The notes under the pieces: model-generated
The model's input: the letters and a program-made list of their open reading frames with translations, nothing else
Databases searched by the model: none
Told to the model about the DNA's origin: nothing
In this document: one piece after another, positions 1-8,790 of the stretch
Position numbering within the stretch: position 1 is the first letter of the stretch
Layout: each line of letters starts with the position of its first letter
Source: DATARH01 sp963705325
Lineage (GTDB): Bacteria > Pseudomonadota > Alphaproteobacteria > ATCC43930 > CGMCC-115725
Assembly (NCBI GenBank): GCA_963705325.1
Contig: OY970069.1
Location: 5,270,001-5,334,000, forward strand
DNA: 64,000 nt
Direction of reading: 5' to 3'
Translations under genes and position numbers: made by a program

Positions 1-323
1 CTCGGCGTCGGTCGTTGCGATATTGTCGAGCAGAAGGCGCGAATGCGCGGTCGTGCGCAGGCCGGCGGCGTCGTAAATATATCCTTGAGACCATAGGGGA
101 TACCGTGCAGCGGGCCACGCCGGCGGCCGCCGGCGATCTCCCGCTCGGCACGCTTCGCAGCCGCGAGCGCGCGCTCGGCGGTGATCTCGATAAAGGCGTC
201 GAGCCTGGGCTGCAGCGCCTCGGCCCGCGCGAGCGCGGCTTCGGTCAGCGTCACCGGCGATAATTCGCCGGCGGCGATCTGGCGGCCGGCCTCGGCGAGG
301 GTGGGAAGCGGCGAATTGCTCAC
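1..323 (-). pseudogene. Amidase signature family protein, N-terminal part, apparent frameshift
   Basis: The gene starts with GTG at 323-321 and runs off the left edge. Reading from there gives a normal amidase N-terminus: an alpha-helical start with TEAALARAEALQPRLDAFIE and then the conserved GPLHGIPYGLKDI segment. Directly after 'KDI' the frame fails. The expected continuation, YDAAGLRTTAHSRLLLDN, is present in another frame from position 75 downward. The junction carries an ATAT at 80-77, so two extra bases (or one missing) would explain it. The Ser-Ser-Lys catalytic residues lie outside the window. The start overlaps the stop of the upstream small gene as GTGA, which implies coupled translation. 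The family hydrolyses amides such as allophanate, biuret or aryl amides; the substrate cannot be told. The break may be real or a sequencing error. Confidence 0.8.
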
Positions 324-526
324 GGCGTGGCCCCCAGGTCGTAGCGCGGCAGCACCGCCGGCTCGTCCTCGTAGGCAAGCGGATTGTCGAGCACCTTAAG
401 TAGCGCCTGCATCGCCCCAACCGCCTCGCGCATGATCTCGTAGCGTTCGTCGGGGATTATGAGGCCGTTGCGGCGCAACGCGCCGGCGAAATCCTCGGCG
501 GTAAAGGCGCTCCCATCATCAGCCAT
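320..526 (-). CDS. AtzG-like / DUF4089 small amidase partner
   Basis: This 68-residue acidic protein starts at ATG 526-524, behind an AGGAG ribosome-binding site about nine bases upstream. It has the shape of the AtzG/DUF4089 family: a short N-terminus followed by LRRNGLIIPDERYEIMREA and a helical stretch ending near PLAYEDEPA. In the biuret/allophanate system AtzG binds and stabilises the amidase subunit in the way GatC does for GatA. The stop overlaps the amidase start by GTGA, which fits a two-subunit complex made in a fixed ratio. Assignment rests on size, composition and this neighbour; a different GatC-like partner is possible. Confidence 0.72.
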   Translation of the reverse strand: MADDGSAFTAEDFAGALRRNGLIIPDERYEIMREAVGAMQALLKVLDNPLAYEDEPAVLPRYDLGATP

Positions 527-603
527 GTCGCGGGCTCCTGTCGTTTGCCGGGAGGGGAGTGTTATGGTGCCCCCGCCGCACCACTGGCAGCAAGCCCGGA
601 AAC

Positions 604-1326
<723 letters not shown>

Positions 1327-1397
1327 AACCGGCGCGAATAAACCAAGCACCGATGGAGCTTTAGCAATTCTTCAGAGCTGCCGGCTAAACCGGCGGA

Positions 1398-1658
1398 ATG
1401 AAGGGTTTGTCGATCGCCGCCGTCTTGCTCGCCTCAATCGCGCTGGCACTGACGCCGACGGTCAACACAATTTACGGCGAGGCGTTTCCCGCCGAGCCGG
1501 CAAGGCGCGCCGCGCTCGCCGCCTGCGCGGTGGCCGATCCCGGCTTTCACCGGCTGATCGCCGAAGAGCGCGCGCTATGTTACGCGCAGCAACTGCAGGC
1601 CCCGGAAATGCCCTTGCCCGTGCCGCGGGCTATGGAAATCGCGACTTCGCGCTTCTAG
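1398..1658 (+). CDS. Small exported protein of unknown function
   Basis: This 86-residue protein begins with a probable signal peptide: MKGLSIAAVLLASIALALTP has a lysine followed by a hydrophobic run of about 15 residues. The mature part holds two cysteines (near residues 43 and 61) that could form a disulfide in the periplasm. I recognise no domain. No strong ribosome-binding site precedes the ATG. It stands alone between the dioxygenase and the DUF3892 gene, both on the same strand with separate spacing. Confidence 0.5.
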   Translation: MKGLSIAAVLLASIALALTPTVNTIYGEAFPAEPARRAALAACAVADPGFHRLIAEERALCYAQQLQAPEMPLPVPRAMEIATSRF

Positions 1659-1755
1659 GGTCAATCGGCCCTTTCTGGTACCTTGGCGTTCCCTCAATCG
1701 CGAGTTGCCAGTGCCGCCGCGCTACTTAATCTCGTGCGTCATCCGGACCGCCCTG

Positions 1756-1998
1756 ATGAACCACGATCGCCGCATCCGCAGCGTCGGCGGCGTCAACCGC
1801 GACGGCACGCGCTGGCACCTCAGCCAGGACGACGCGATCGCCGCGATCGAAACGGGCCGCTGGAGCTTCTATGTCGAACAAGCGGGCCGCCCCGTGCCGG
1901 TCGTCATCGCGGTCAGCAAATACGGCACCAAATACCTCAAGTGCAGCCACGACCCTCAGCAGCCAGAGGGCTTGCTGGCGCTCCCCGACGGCGGGTAG
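1756..1998 (+). CDS. DUF3892 family protein
   Basis: The 80-residue protein matches the DUF3892 pattern closely: VGGVNRDGTRWHLSQDDAI, then IETGRWSFYVEQ, then VVIAVSKYGTKYLKC, and a C-terminal LLALPDGG. The family is small, cytosolic and of unknown biochemical role. ATG 1756 is preferred over an upstream in-frame start at 1705 because family similarity begins at MNHDRRIRSVGG. The end lies ten bases from the stop of the convergent permease. Confidence 0.8.
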   Translation: MNHDRRIRSVGGVNRDGTRWHLSQDDAIAAIETGRWSFYVEQAGRPVPVVIAVSKYGTKYLKCSHDPQQPEGLLALPDGG

Positions 1999-2007
1999 GA
2001 AGCCTGG

Positions 2008-3348
2008 CTATTCAGCCGGGCTCGCCTCCGCGGCCGCACGGCGCGCCGTCGGGTTCGGCAATTCCAGGAACAGCGCGCAGACGACCGCCGAAATCACGCA
2101 CAAGAAGGCGAGGCCGTAGACGCCGCCGGCGTAGCTGTTCGTCCAATCCTTGATCACGCCCACATACCAGGGGCCAAAAAAGCCGCCAAGATTGCCGATC
2201 GAGTTGATCCAGGCGATCGAGGCGGCCGCCGCGGTGCCGGTGAGGAACATCGGCGGCATGGACCAGAACGGACCCTTTGAACCGTAGAAGCCGAAGGTCG
2301 CGATCGACAGCCCGACCAGCGCCCACCAGGAGCCAATGGTCATCCCGGCGATGACGAGGCCGATCGCCGAAACGACGCACGCTGCGAGCAGGTTCCAGCG
2401 TCGCTCATTCATCCGGTCGGAGACGAGGCCCCACCCGACCAAGCCAATTCCGCCCGTGATGTAGGGAATCATGGTCAACCAGCCGACCGTCATGTTGTCG
2501 GTGACGCCGATCGATTTGATCATCTGCGGGACGAAGAAGAGAATGCCGAGGCTGGCGACAACGATGCCGAAATAATTGAGCGCCAGGAGCAGCACCTTCG
2601 GATTGTACATCCCCTCAAGGAAGCTGAACTTGCGCACTGCCTCCTTGGCCTCGCGCTCGGCAGCGAGCTTGGCGGTGAGCCAGGTCTTTTCCGCGTCCGT
2701 CAAAAACTTCGCCTGCGCCGGCTTGTCGGTGAGCACCAGGAAGGTGATGAGGCCGAGAATGACGGTCGGCACGCCTTCGGCGATATACATGATCTGCCAG
2801 CCGGCGAGGCCGAAGTGGCCATTGAGGCCCAGCAGCGCCGTCGAAACCGGCGCGCCCGCCGCGACCGCGATTGGCAAGCCGACCAGGAAGCCCGAGACGA
2901 TGCGGGCGTGGTGATAGGTCGGGAACCAATAGGTGAAATAGAGCACGATGCCAGGGAAGAACCCGGCCTCGGCGGCGCCAAGCAAAAACCTGATGAGGCT
3001 GAGCGACACCGTGTTGGAGATGCCGGTCCATTGGGCGAAGTCGCCTACCGAGGCGGTCAGCCCGGCGAAGATGCCCCAAGTGATCATAATGCGGGCGATC
3101 CACAGCCTAGCGCCGACCTTTTCCAGAACGACGTTGCTCGGCACCTCGAAAATGAAATAGCCCCAGTAAAACGTGCCGACCGCAAAGCCATAATCGGCGG
3201 CTGTCAGCTTGAGGTCGCCGCGCATGGTCAGCGCCGCGAAGCTCGCGTTGATGCGGTCGATGTAGGCGAGCAAGTAACAAACCACCGCGAACGGCAGCAG
3301 GCGCCAATAAATCTTGCGCATTGCCGATTTTTCGATGACGTCGTCCAT
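2008..3348 (-). CDS. MFS transporter, anion:cation symporter (ACS) family
   Basis: The 446-residue protein has about 12 hydrophobic segments. Near the N-terminus YLLAYIDRINASFAALTM is the signature of the ACS family (phthalate, tartrate, galactonate and allantoate type permeases), followed by YGFAVGTFYWGYFIFEVPSN and FLLGAAEAGFFPGIVLYFTYWFP. A charged central loop (about residues 205-235) separates the two halves. It probably imports an organic anion with protons. It is divergent from the nitric oxide reductase over about 300 bp, and no catabolic gene is directly linked, so the substrate is open. Confidence 0.9.
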   Translation of the reverse strand: MDDVIEKSAMRKIYWRLLPFAVVCYLLAYIDRINASFAALTMRGDLKLTAADYGFAVGTFYWGYFIFEVPSNVVLEKVGARLWIARIMITWGIFAGLTASVGDFAQWTGISNTVSLSLIRFLLGAAEAGFFPGIVLYFTYWFPTYHHARIVSGFLVGLPIAVAAGAPVSTALLGLNGHFGLAGWQIMYIAEGVPTVILGLITFLVLTDKPAQAKFLTDAEKTWLTAKLAAEREAKEAVRKFSFLEGMYNPKVLLLALNYFGIVVASLGILFFVPQMIKSIGVTDNMTVGWLTMIPYITGGIGLVGWGLVSDRMNERRWNLLAACVVSAIGLVIAGMTIGSWWALVGLSIATFGFYGSKGPFWSMPPMFLTGTAAAASIAWINSIGNLGGFFGPWYVGVIKDWTNSYAGGVYGLAFLCVISAVVCALFLELPNPTARRAAAEASPAE

Positions 3349-3648
3349 AGGTGCTCCCTCCGACTGGCTCCGGTCGGTGAAGCTACCCTGCTCGATTTTT
3401 TAGCTTGAAAGCGGCAGATAACCTGACGTAATCGCCCTACTCATTCAAGCATATCGCTGCGTGCAGCAGGCATTAAACGGCGCTAGCACCTATGCAATAT
3501 TGAGGGACGCTTCGCGCCGCAGTCGACCCTAGGCCTTGGCACAATCGCCGGAGCGGCGGCGGGGAACCAGGGCGGGACCTTGTTCTGACATAAAAGCGCG
3601 AGGATGGCACGGTTACGCTGCTTCGCTGCCGTGAGAGAGGAAGCCAAA
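3349..3648. promoter_or_regulatory. Divergent intergenic region between ACS permease and qNOR
   Basis: These 300 bases must hold promoters for both divergent genes. I looked for the usual nitric-oxide control sites and found no TTGAT-N4-ATCAA (FNR/NNR) box and no GT-N7-AC NorR repeat. The part 3390-3480 is somewhat AT-richer. A GAGAGAGGAAG sequence just before 3649 serves as ribosome-binding site for qNOR. Confidence 0.35.
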
Positions 3649-5976
3649 ATGACGACCGACGTCGATACGCGGGGCGGTCAAGCCGAAGATCCCGTCGGCA
3701 ATGTCCTGAAATGGCTGCTTCTGATCGTCGCCGTCGCGTGCTTCGCCGTGCTCGGCTGGACCACCCGTCTCACCTACGGGCAGGCGCCGCCTCTGCCCGA
3801 TCGCTTCGTTGCGCCGGACGGGACCGTGCTGATGTCCGGGTCGGATATCGTTCGAGGCAAGGCCGGCTTCCAGAGGGCCGACTTGATGGATTACGGCAGC
3901 CTTTACGGGATGGGGTCATATTTCGGCGAAGACTACACGGCCGACAATCTCGTTCGCCTGGCGACACTGACCGAAGAGAACATCGCTAGGGCCGATGGCG
4001 GAAAGGCGCTGGCCGATCTGACCGCGGAACGGCGCGCCTCGGTAGAGGCCGCGATGCGCGCCGACCTCCAAGAAATCGACCTGACCAAAGGCGTCGTGTC
4101 GCTTCCCGCGCCGCTCGCCGCCGCAATCCCAGCGCTACGTGCCGAGATCGTCCAATCGCTGCTGCGTCACGATTTCGCCAGAGGCTGGACTCAGGCGTAC
4201 AGTCTAGACCCTCAGAGCGCGGCGCAAACCGCCGATTTCCTGATCTATTCCTCGCTGACGACGGTCGCGCGCCGGCCCGGCACAAACGCGTCGTGGACGC
4301 AAAACTGGCCCTTCGAGCCGCTCGTCGGCAACACGCCGACGACCGCCACCTTCCGCTGGACCTGGATCAGCTTCTGCTTCACGTTTTTCGCCTTCGGCGC
4401 GGTGCTATTCATCTACGAGCGCTTCCTCAACGATCCCGACCAAGCGCCGATGGACCCGGTGCTCGCGACGATCGCCGCGCTGACGCCGAGCCAGCGCTGC
4501 ATCGGCAAATATTTCCTCGTCGTTGCCCTGGTCCTGCTGTTGCAGATTCTCGTCGGCTCGATCATGGCGCACTATTACTCCGACCGAGCGAGCTTCTATG
4601 GGATCGAGGTCGACCGCTTCCTGCCGTTCAATTTCCTGCGCGACGTTCATATCCAGACGCCGATCGTGTGGATCGGATTGTCGTGGATCGGCGCCGCGCT
4701 GTTCTTGGCGCCAGCGATCAGCGGCGGCGAGCCAAAGGGCCAGGCCTTCCTTGTCGAGCTGCTGTTCTGGGTGACCCTGCTGATCGTCGTCGGCGCGCTC
4801 GCCGGAGATTATCTCGGCATCATGGGCTATATCGGCGAGGGCTGGTTCTGGTTTGGCAATCAGGGGCTGTCTTACATCCAGCTCGGCCGCGCTTGGCAGA
4901 TCGGCTTTTTCGCCGGTCTGGTGATCTGGAGCCTGCTCGTGTTCCGCGCTTTGTGGCCGACCGGCGCGAAGCTCGCGGTGGCGACGCGGCAGTTCTGGAC
5001 CGGCCGGATCCGGCTCGAACACCTGATCTGGGCGTCGACGGTCAACATCGCGCTGCTCTACGTGTTCGGGATGATCCCGCTCACCGGGATCGAGAAGTCG
5101 TTCACCATCGCCGATTTCTGGCGCTGGTGGGTCGTCCATCTCTGGGTCGAGCAATCCTTCGAGTTCTTCGCCGCGGCGATCAGCGCCTATCTGCTGATGG
5201 CGGTGGGGCTGGTCTCGCGCCAGCTCGCCGAGCGCTCGGTCTATCTCGAGCTGATCCTGATCTTCCTCGGCGGCGTGCTCGGCACCGGCCATCACCTTTA
5301 TTGGGCCGGCGAGCCCGGAATGTGGGTGCCGCTCGGCACGATGTTCTCGTTTATCGAGGTGCTACCGCTGGTGCTGCTGGTCATCGAGGCCATTCAGCAC
5401 CGCAGGCTGATCCGGGCGGAGCGCGAATTCAAATACGGCCTCGCCTACACGTACATCATCGGCGCCGCGTTCTGGAATTTCGTCGGCGCCGGGGTGTTCG
5501 GCGGCGGCACGCTCAACGCACCGCTGATAAACTACTATGAGCACGGGACGTTCCTGACCCTGAACCACGCACATACGGCGCTATTCGGCGCGTTCGGCCT
5601 GCTCGGCATCGGCCTGATCTATTTTTGTCTCCGCTACGCTGCGGGCGAGACCGAACCGTTTGGCGAGCGGATCGGGCGATGGGCGTTTTGGCTCTACAAC
5701 GGCGGCCTGGTGCTGTGGATTCTGCTCAATTTCTTTCCGATCGGCTGGCCGCAACTCGACGCCGTTTATGAGCACGGCCTTGCCTACGCCCGCAGCCAGG
5801 CATTCTACGACACAACCATCTTCTGGCAGTGGATGCGGTTTCCCGGCGACGTGGTTTTCGCCCTGGGCGCGCTGCTCATGGCTTGGGACTTTGTTGTCAA
5901 GGCGCGCCCAATCCTGCCGCGTTTTGTCGGCCGCCTTATCAAGGGTCCGCAGATACTACCGACCGCGGCGAACTGA
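3649..5976 (+). CDS. norB: Quinol-dependent nitric oxide reductase (qNOR), single-subunit
   Basis: This 775-residue membrane protein reduces 2 NO to N2O with quinol electrons at the cytoplasmic membrane. It has the fused architecture of qNOR: an N-terminal membrane anchor and periplasmic domain (about 1-235, lacking the heme c CxxCH of NorC) and a 12-helix NorB domain. Catalytic residues are all there: FeB ligands His497 and His548-His549, the acidic residues Glu501 and Glu505, and heme ligands His640 and His642. The 497-to-548 spacing of 51 equals the 207-to-258 spacing known in Pseudomonas cNOR. ATG 3649 has the good ribosome-binding site; an upstream in-frame ATG at 3604 does not. No nitrite or nitrous oxide reductase is nearby, which suggests NO detoxification. 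Confidence 0.95.
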   Translation: MTTDVDTRGGQAEDPVGNVLKWLLLIVAVACFAVLGWTTRLTYGQAPPLPDRFVAPDGTVLMSGSDIVRGKAGFQRADLMDYGSLYGMGSYFGEDYTADNLVRLATLTEENIARADGGKALADLTAERRASVEAAMRADLQEIDLTKGVVSLPAPLAAAIPALRAEIVQSLLRHDFARGWTQAYSLDPQSAAQTADFLIYSSLTTVARRPGTNASWTQNWPFEPLVGNTPTTATFRWTWISFCFTFFAFGAVLFIYERFLNDPDQAPMDPVLATIAALTPSQRCIGKYFLVVALVLLLQILVGSIMAHYYSDRASFYGIEVDRFLPFNFLRDVHIQTPIVWIGLSWIGAALFLAPAISGGEPKGQAFLVELLFWVTLLIVVGALAGDYLGIMGYIGEGWFWFGNQGLSYIQLGRAWQIGFFAGLVIWSLLVFRALWPTGAKLAVATRQFWTGRIRLEHLIWASTVNIALLYVFGMIPLTGIEKSFTIADFWRWWVVHLWVEQSFEFFAAAISAYLLMAVGLVSRQLAERSVYLELILIFLGGVLGTGHHLYWAGEPGMWVPLGTMFSFIEVLPLVLLVIEAIQHRRLIRAEREFKYGLAYTYIIGAAFWNFVGAGVFGGGTLNAPLINYYEHGTFLTLNHAHTALFGAFGLLGIGLIYFCLRYAAGETEPFGERIGRWAFWLYNGGLVLWILLNFFPIGWPQLDAVYEHGLAYARSQAFYDTTIFWQWMRFPGDVVFALGALLMAWDFVVKARPILPRFVGRLIKGPQILPTAAN

Positions 5977-5996
5977 CTGGATCGGCGGAGGGACAA

Positions 5997-6018
5997 TGCC
6001 GGGACCTCAATCCCGGCA
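5997..6018 (+). terminator. Stem-loop after qNOR, possible terminator
   Basis: A perfect 8-bp stem, TGCCGGGA / TCCCGGCA, with a 6-base loop lies 20 bases after the qNOR stop codon. No T-run follows, so it may be a terminator of the weak GC-rich type or simply a 3' stabilising hairpin. Confidence 0.45.
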
Positions 6019-6072
6019 ATCCACTTGGGGCTGACACCCGACGGACAGATCAGCGAGCGCGCCGACGCGTTA

Positions 6073-6105
6073 GCCTCTCCCTCCCCAGCGCGAAGAGGGA
6101 GAGGC
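6073..6105. terminator. Hairpin between convergent genes, possible bidirectional terminator
   Basis: An 11-bp perfect inverted repeat, GCCTCTCCCTC / GAGGGAGAGGC, with an 11-base loop sits between the convergent qNOR and FAH-family genes, 24 bases from the FAH stop. Its position suits termination from both sides. The sequence also resembles dispersed palindromes seen in related genomes. Confidence 0.45.
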
Positions 6106-6128
6106 CGCAGCGGCGGCGCAGCTTGCGG

Positions 6129-7076
6129 CTACTTGGCGTATTTGCCGGTGAGCTGCTGGGTGAAATCGGGGTAGTTCCCCGCGGTCTTTTCCTTGGCCTC
6201 TTCGTGCATCTGGAGGCGGGTCTTGCGCGCCCAGGTGCGCTTGAGGTCGTCCTTGATATTGAACTTCAGCCGCCCGAGCCCCTCGGTCTCGAGCTCGATC
6301 GTGTCGCCGTCCATGAACGGGTTGAGCCCGCGATGGTTGGTGCCGGTGGCGACGATGTCGCCGGGCAGCAGCGTGTGGATCGAGGTCAGCCATGCGATCG
6401 ACTTCTTGATGCTGTGGCCCATGTCGTCAGTGTTGAAGTTCTGCATCAAGACGCCGTTGTTCCACAGCTTGATCTGCAGCTTCTGCGGATCCTTCACCTC
6501 GTCGGCGGTGACGAGATAGGGACCGATCGGCGCGAAGGTGTCGCGGCTCTTCATCTGGAAGAACACGTTACCCGGCGGCGGCAGGCCGCGGGCCGAGCCG
6601 TCGATGAAGTTCATGTAGCCAAAGATGTGGGACATGACCTGATCTTCGGTGAGGTTGGTCGCCTTCTTGCCGATGACGACCGCCATCTCGGCCTCGCCCT
6701 CGAAGATCGGCGCCGGCACGTCGGGCAGCACCATCGTGTCGCCTTGGCCGATAATCGCGCTCGGGCTCTTGTGAAAGGCGTTGATTGGCGCCGGCGCGCT
6801 GCGGGTGCCGTCTTCCATGTAGTTGACCGCCATGCAGTCAATCGTGCGCGGACCCGGCACCGGCGGGCGGATGCGCACGCTTGACACCGGCACGCCGGTG
6901 CCGCGGGCGAGCGCCGCCTCGAGCCGGGCCTTGTAGCTGCCCCACTGCTCGATGAGGTTGTTCATCAGGTCGCCGGGACCGGTATGCGGGATGTCCGTGA
7001 CCTCGGCCGACAAATCGACCACCTGGTCGCCTTTCAGCGCGCCAAGCTTGAAATCGTTGAAATACAATAGCTTCAT
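6129..7076 (-). CDS. Fumarylacetoacetate hydrolase (FAH) family protein
   Basis: This 315-residue enzyme belongs to the FAH superfamily, which hydrolyses or isomerises acylpyruvates in aromatic-ring degradation (fumarylacetoacetate, fumarylpyruvate, homoprotocatechuate pathway). Metal-binding acidic residues are seen in PIFEGEAEMAVVIGKK and in GYMNFIDGSARG, and the C-terminal half has the conserved GDIVATGTNHRG. The start ATG 7076-7074 is preceded by GGGAG; the longer open frame up to 7244 is not family-like. It is divergent from an aromatic-acid-type permease, and the two probably serve one catabolic path. The exact substrate is not evident. Confidence 0.88.
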   Translation of the reverse strand: MKLLYFNDFKLGALKGDQVVDLSAEVTDIPHTGPGDLMNNLIEQWGSYKARLEAALARGTGVPVSSVRIRPPVPGPRTIDCMAVNYMEDGTRSAPAPINAFHKSPSAIIGQGDTMVLPDVPAPIFEGEAEMAVVIGKKATNLTEDQVMSHIFGYMNFIDGSARGLPPPGNVFFQMKSRDTFAPIGPYLVTADEVKDPQKLQIKLWNNGVLMQNFNTDDMGHSIKKSIAWLTSIHTLLPGDIVATGTNHRGLNPFMDGDTIELETEGLGRLKFNIKDDLKRTWARKTRLQMHEEAKEKTAGNYPDFTQQLTGKYAK

Positions 7077-7307
7077 CGCGTGCTCCCTTGCCTCTTGTGC
7101 CGAGCTTGCGTTGGCCGCGCCAGCCCCTCCCGGCGCGGAGCTTATACGGCTCCACGCGCGGCGAGAACCGGCTTGTTCACCGGCCGCCCGCACCCGACTC
7201 AAAGATTTGCCAATCGCCCTGTTTCGAGTATGGTCTTGGCGCACGACACAACATGCGAACAGGGCCCGGCCTCGCGTCGTCGATTAAGAGGTCTCGGGAG
7301 GAAGCGT

Positions 7308-8717
7308 ATGTTGGACATGATCGAGCGGCAGGCTCGGCTCACGATCAATCAATGGAAGATCATCGTCGCCGCCATCCTTGGCGACATGCTCGATTTCTTC
7401 GACTTTTACCTGATCGGCTATGTGCTCGCGTTCATCGTCGGGCCGTGGAAGCTGACCTTCGGCCAGTCGGCGATGGTGCTGATGTCCGCGGGCCTCGGCG
7501 CGGTGCCCGGCGCCTTCTTCTGGGGCTGGATGGCCGACAAGGTTGGTCGCCGCAAGGTCTTCATCCTGACCGCGCTCAACTTCTCGATCCCGACCGGGCT
7601 GATGGCGCTGACCCCGGACACGGGCGGCTGGATCTATCTGACGATCTGCCGCTTCCTTGTCGGCTTTGGCGTCTCCGGCCTGTTCGCGGTCGACCTTCCG
7701 TTGGTTCAGGAATTCGTACCGACTTACAAGCGCGGCTGGGTCGGCGGCCTGGTCACCTCATGCCTGCCGCTCGGCAATATCGGCGGCGCGTTTCTCGGCG
7801 CGTTCCTCGCGCCGGTGTTCGGCTGGCGGGGGCTATTCGCGGTCGGTCTGCTGCCGGCACTGCTGACGCTGCTGATCCGGGCGTGGGTCCCGGAATCGCC
7901 GCGCTGGCTGATCCGCAAGGGGCGCGTCGCCGAGGCGCGCCAGTCGGTCGCCTGGGCACTGATGATCGACCCCAAGAATGTCGAGCTGCCCACGACGATC
8001 GAGGAAGTGCCGCACACGCCGTGGGTCGAGTTGTTCAAATACCCGCGCAGCATGATCGTCTCGGTGCTGACGAGCCTCAGCCAGACCAGCGGGATCGGGC
8101 TCTTGATGTGGGCGACGACGCTGCTGATTCTGATCCTCAAGATCACGCCGGCGGAGGCCGCGAAATTGATGATCTGGGTCGGCGTCAGCGGCTTTGCCGG
8201 CCGCCTCGTCTGTTCCTATGCCAGCGATGCGATTGGTCGGCGTCCGGCCGGCTTCCTCGTCGGCATGGGCGGCGGGCTGTTCATGGCGCTCGCCGGCTTC
8301 TACTACGCCGGAATGGTCGGCGGCGTGTCGGTGTTCTGGCTATTCGTGATGATGCAGCGCTTCTTCGGCGACGGCGCCTACGCGATCATCGGCCCGTATT
8401 CGGCGGAGATCTGGCCGGCGGGCTTGCGCGCCAGCGGCATGGGGTTCGGCTATGGGCTCGGCAATCTCGGCAAGGTCATCGGCCCGCTTGGCTTGGCCTT
8501 GATCTGCGGCCAGTCCAATTTCGTCAGCCCCAAGGCCTCGCTCGATTTCATCCTGCCGGCGATGCTGTTCCTGGCGTCCTGGTCGTTCCTCTCGGGGATC
8601 GCGTTCCTGTTCGGAATCGAGACCAAGGGGCGCTCGATCGAGGAGATCGACAGCCAGCTCACCGAGGGAGCGGCGCCGAAAGCGAGGCTGACAAAGGCGA
8701 GCGTGGCCGCGGAGTAG
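7308..8717 (+). CDS. MFS transporter, aromatic acid:H+ symporter (AAHS-like)
   Basis: The 469-residue protein has 12 predicted membrane segments. MFS signatures are clear: GDMLDFFDFYLIGYVLA in helix 1, GWMADKVGRRKVF in loop 2-3, and RFLVGFGVSGLFAVDLPLVQEF in helices 4-5. The helix 1 acidic pair is typical of the AAHS/MHS-like group that carries benzoate-type acids. GGGAGGA lies at a good distance before ATG 7308. Divergence from the FAH-family gene and the hydrolase that follows suggests uptake of an aromatic acid, but this is inference from context. Confidence 0.88.
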   Translation: MLDMIERQARLTINQWKIIVAAILGDMLDFFDFYLIGYVLAFIVGPWKLTFGQSAMVLMSAGLGAVPGAFFWGWMADKVGRRKVFILTALNFSIPTGLMALTPDTGGWIYLTICRFLVGFGVSGLFAVDLPLVQEFVPTYKRGWVGGLVTSCLPLGNIGGAFLGAFLAPVFGWRGLFAVGLLPALLTLLIRAWVPESPRWLIRKGRVAEARQSVAWALMIDPKNVELPTTIEEVPHTPWVELFKYPRSMIVSVLTSLSQTSGIGLLMWATTLLILILKITPAEAAKLMIWVGVSGFAGRLVCSYASDAIGRRPAGFLVGMGGGLFMALAGFYYAGMVGGVSVFWLFVMMQRFFGDGAYAIIGPYSAEIWPAGLRASGMGFGYGLGNLGKVIGPLGLALICGQSNFVSPKASLDFILPAMLFLASWSFLSGIAFLFGIETKGRSIEEIDSQLTEGAAPKARLTKASVAAE

Positions 8718-8790
8718 CGTTGCGCTCGTCGGGCCGGTAGCGATCGGCTAACATCGCCGGCAACCATCCGCCTGAACAGGGAGGGAGCCC

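Noticed and set aside
3530..3560. CTTGGCACAATCGCCGGA as a sigma-54 promoter for qNOR
   Set aside because: The -24 GG part is present but the -12 TTGC element is absent at the right spacing.
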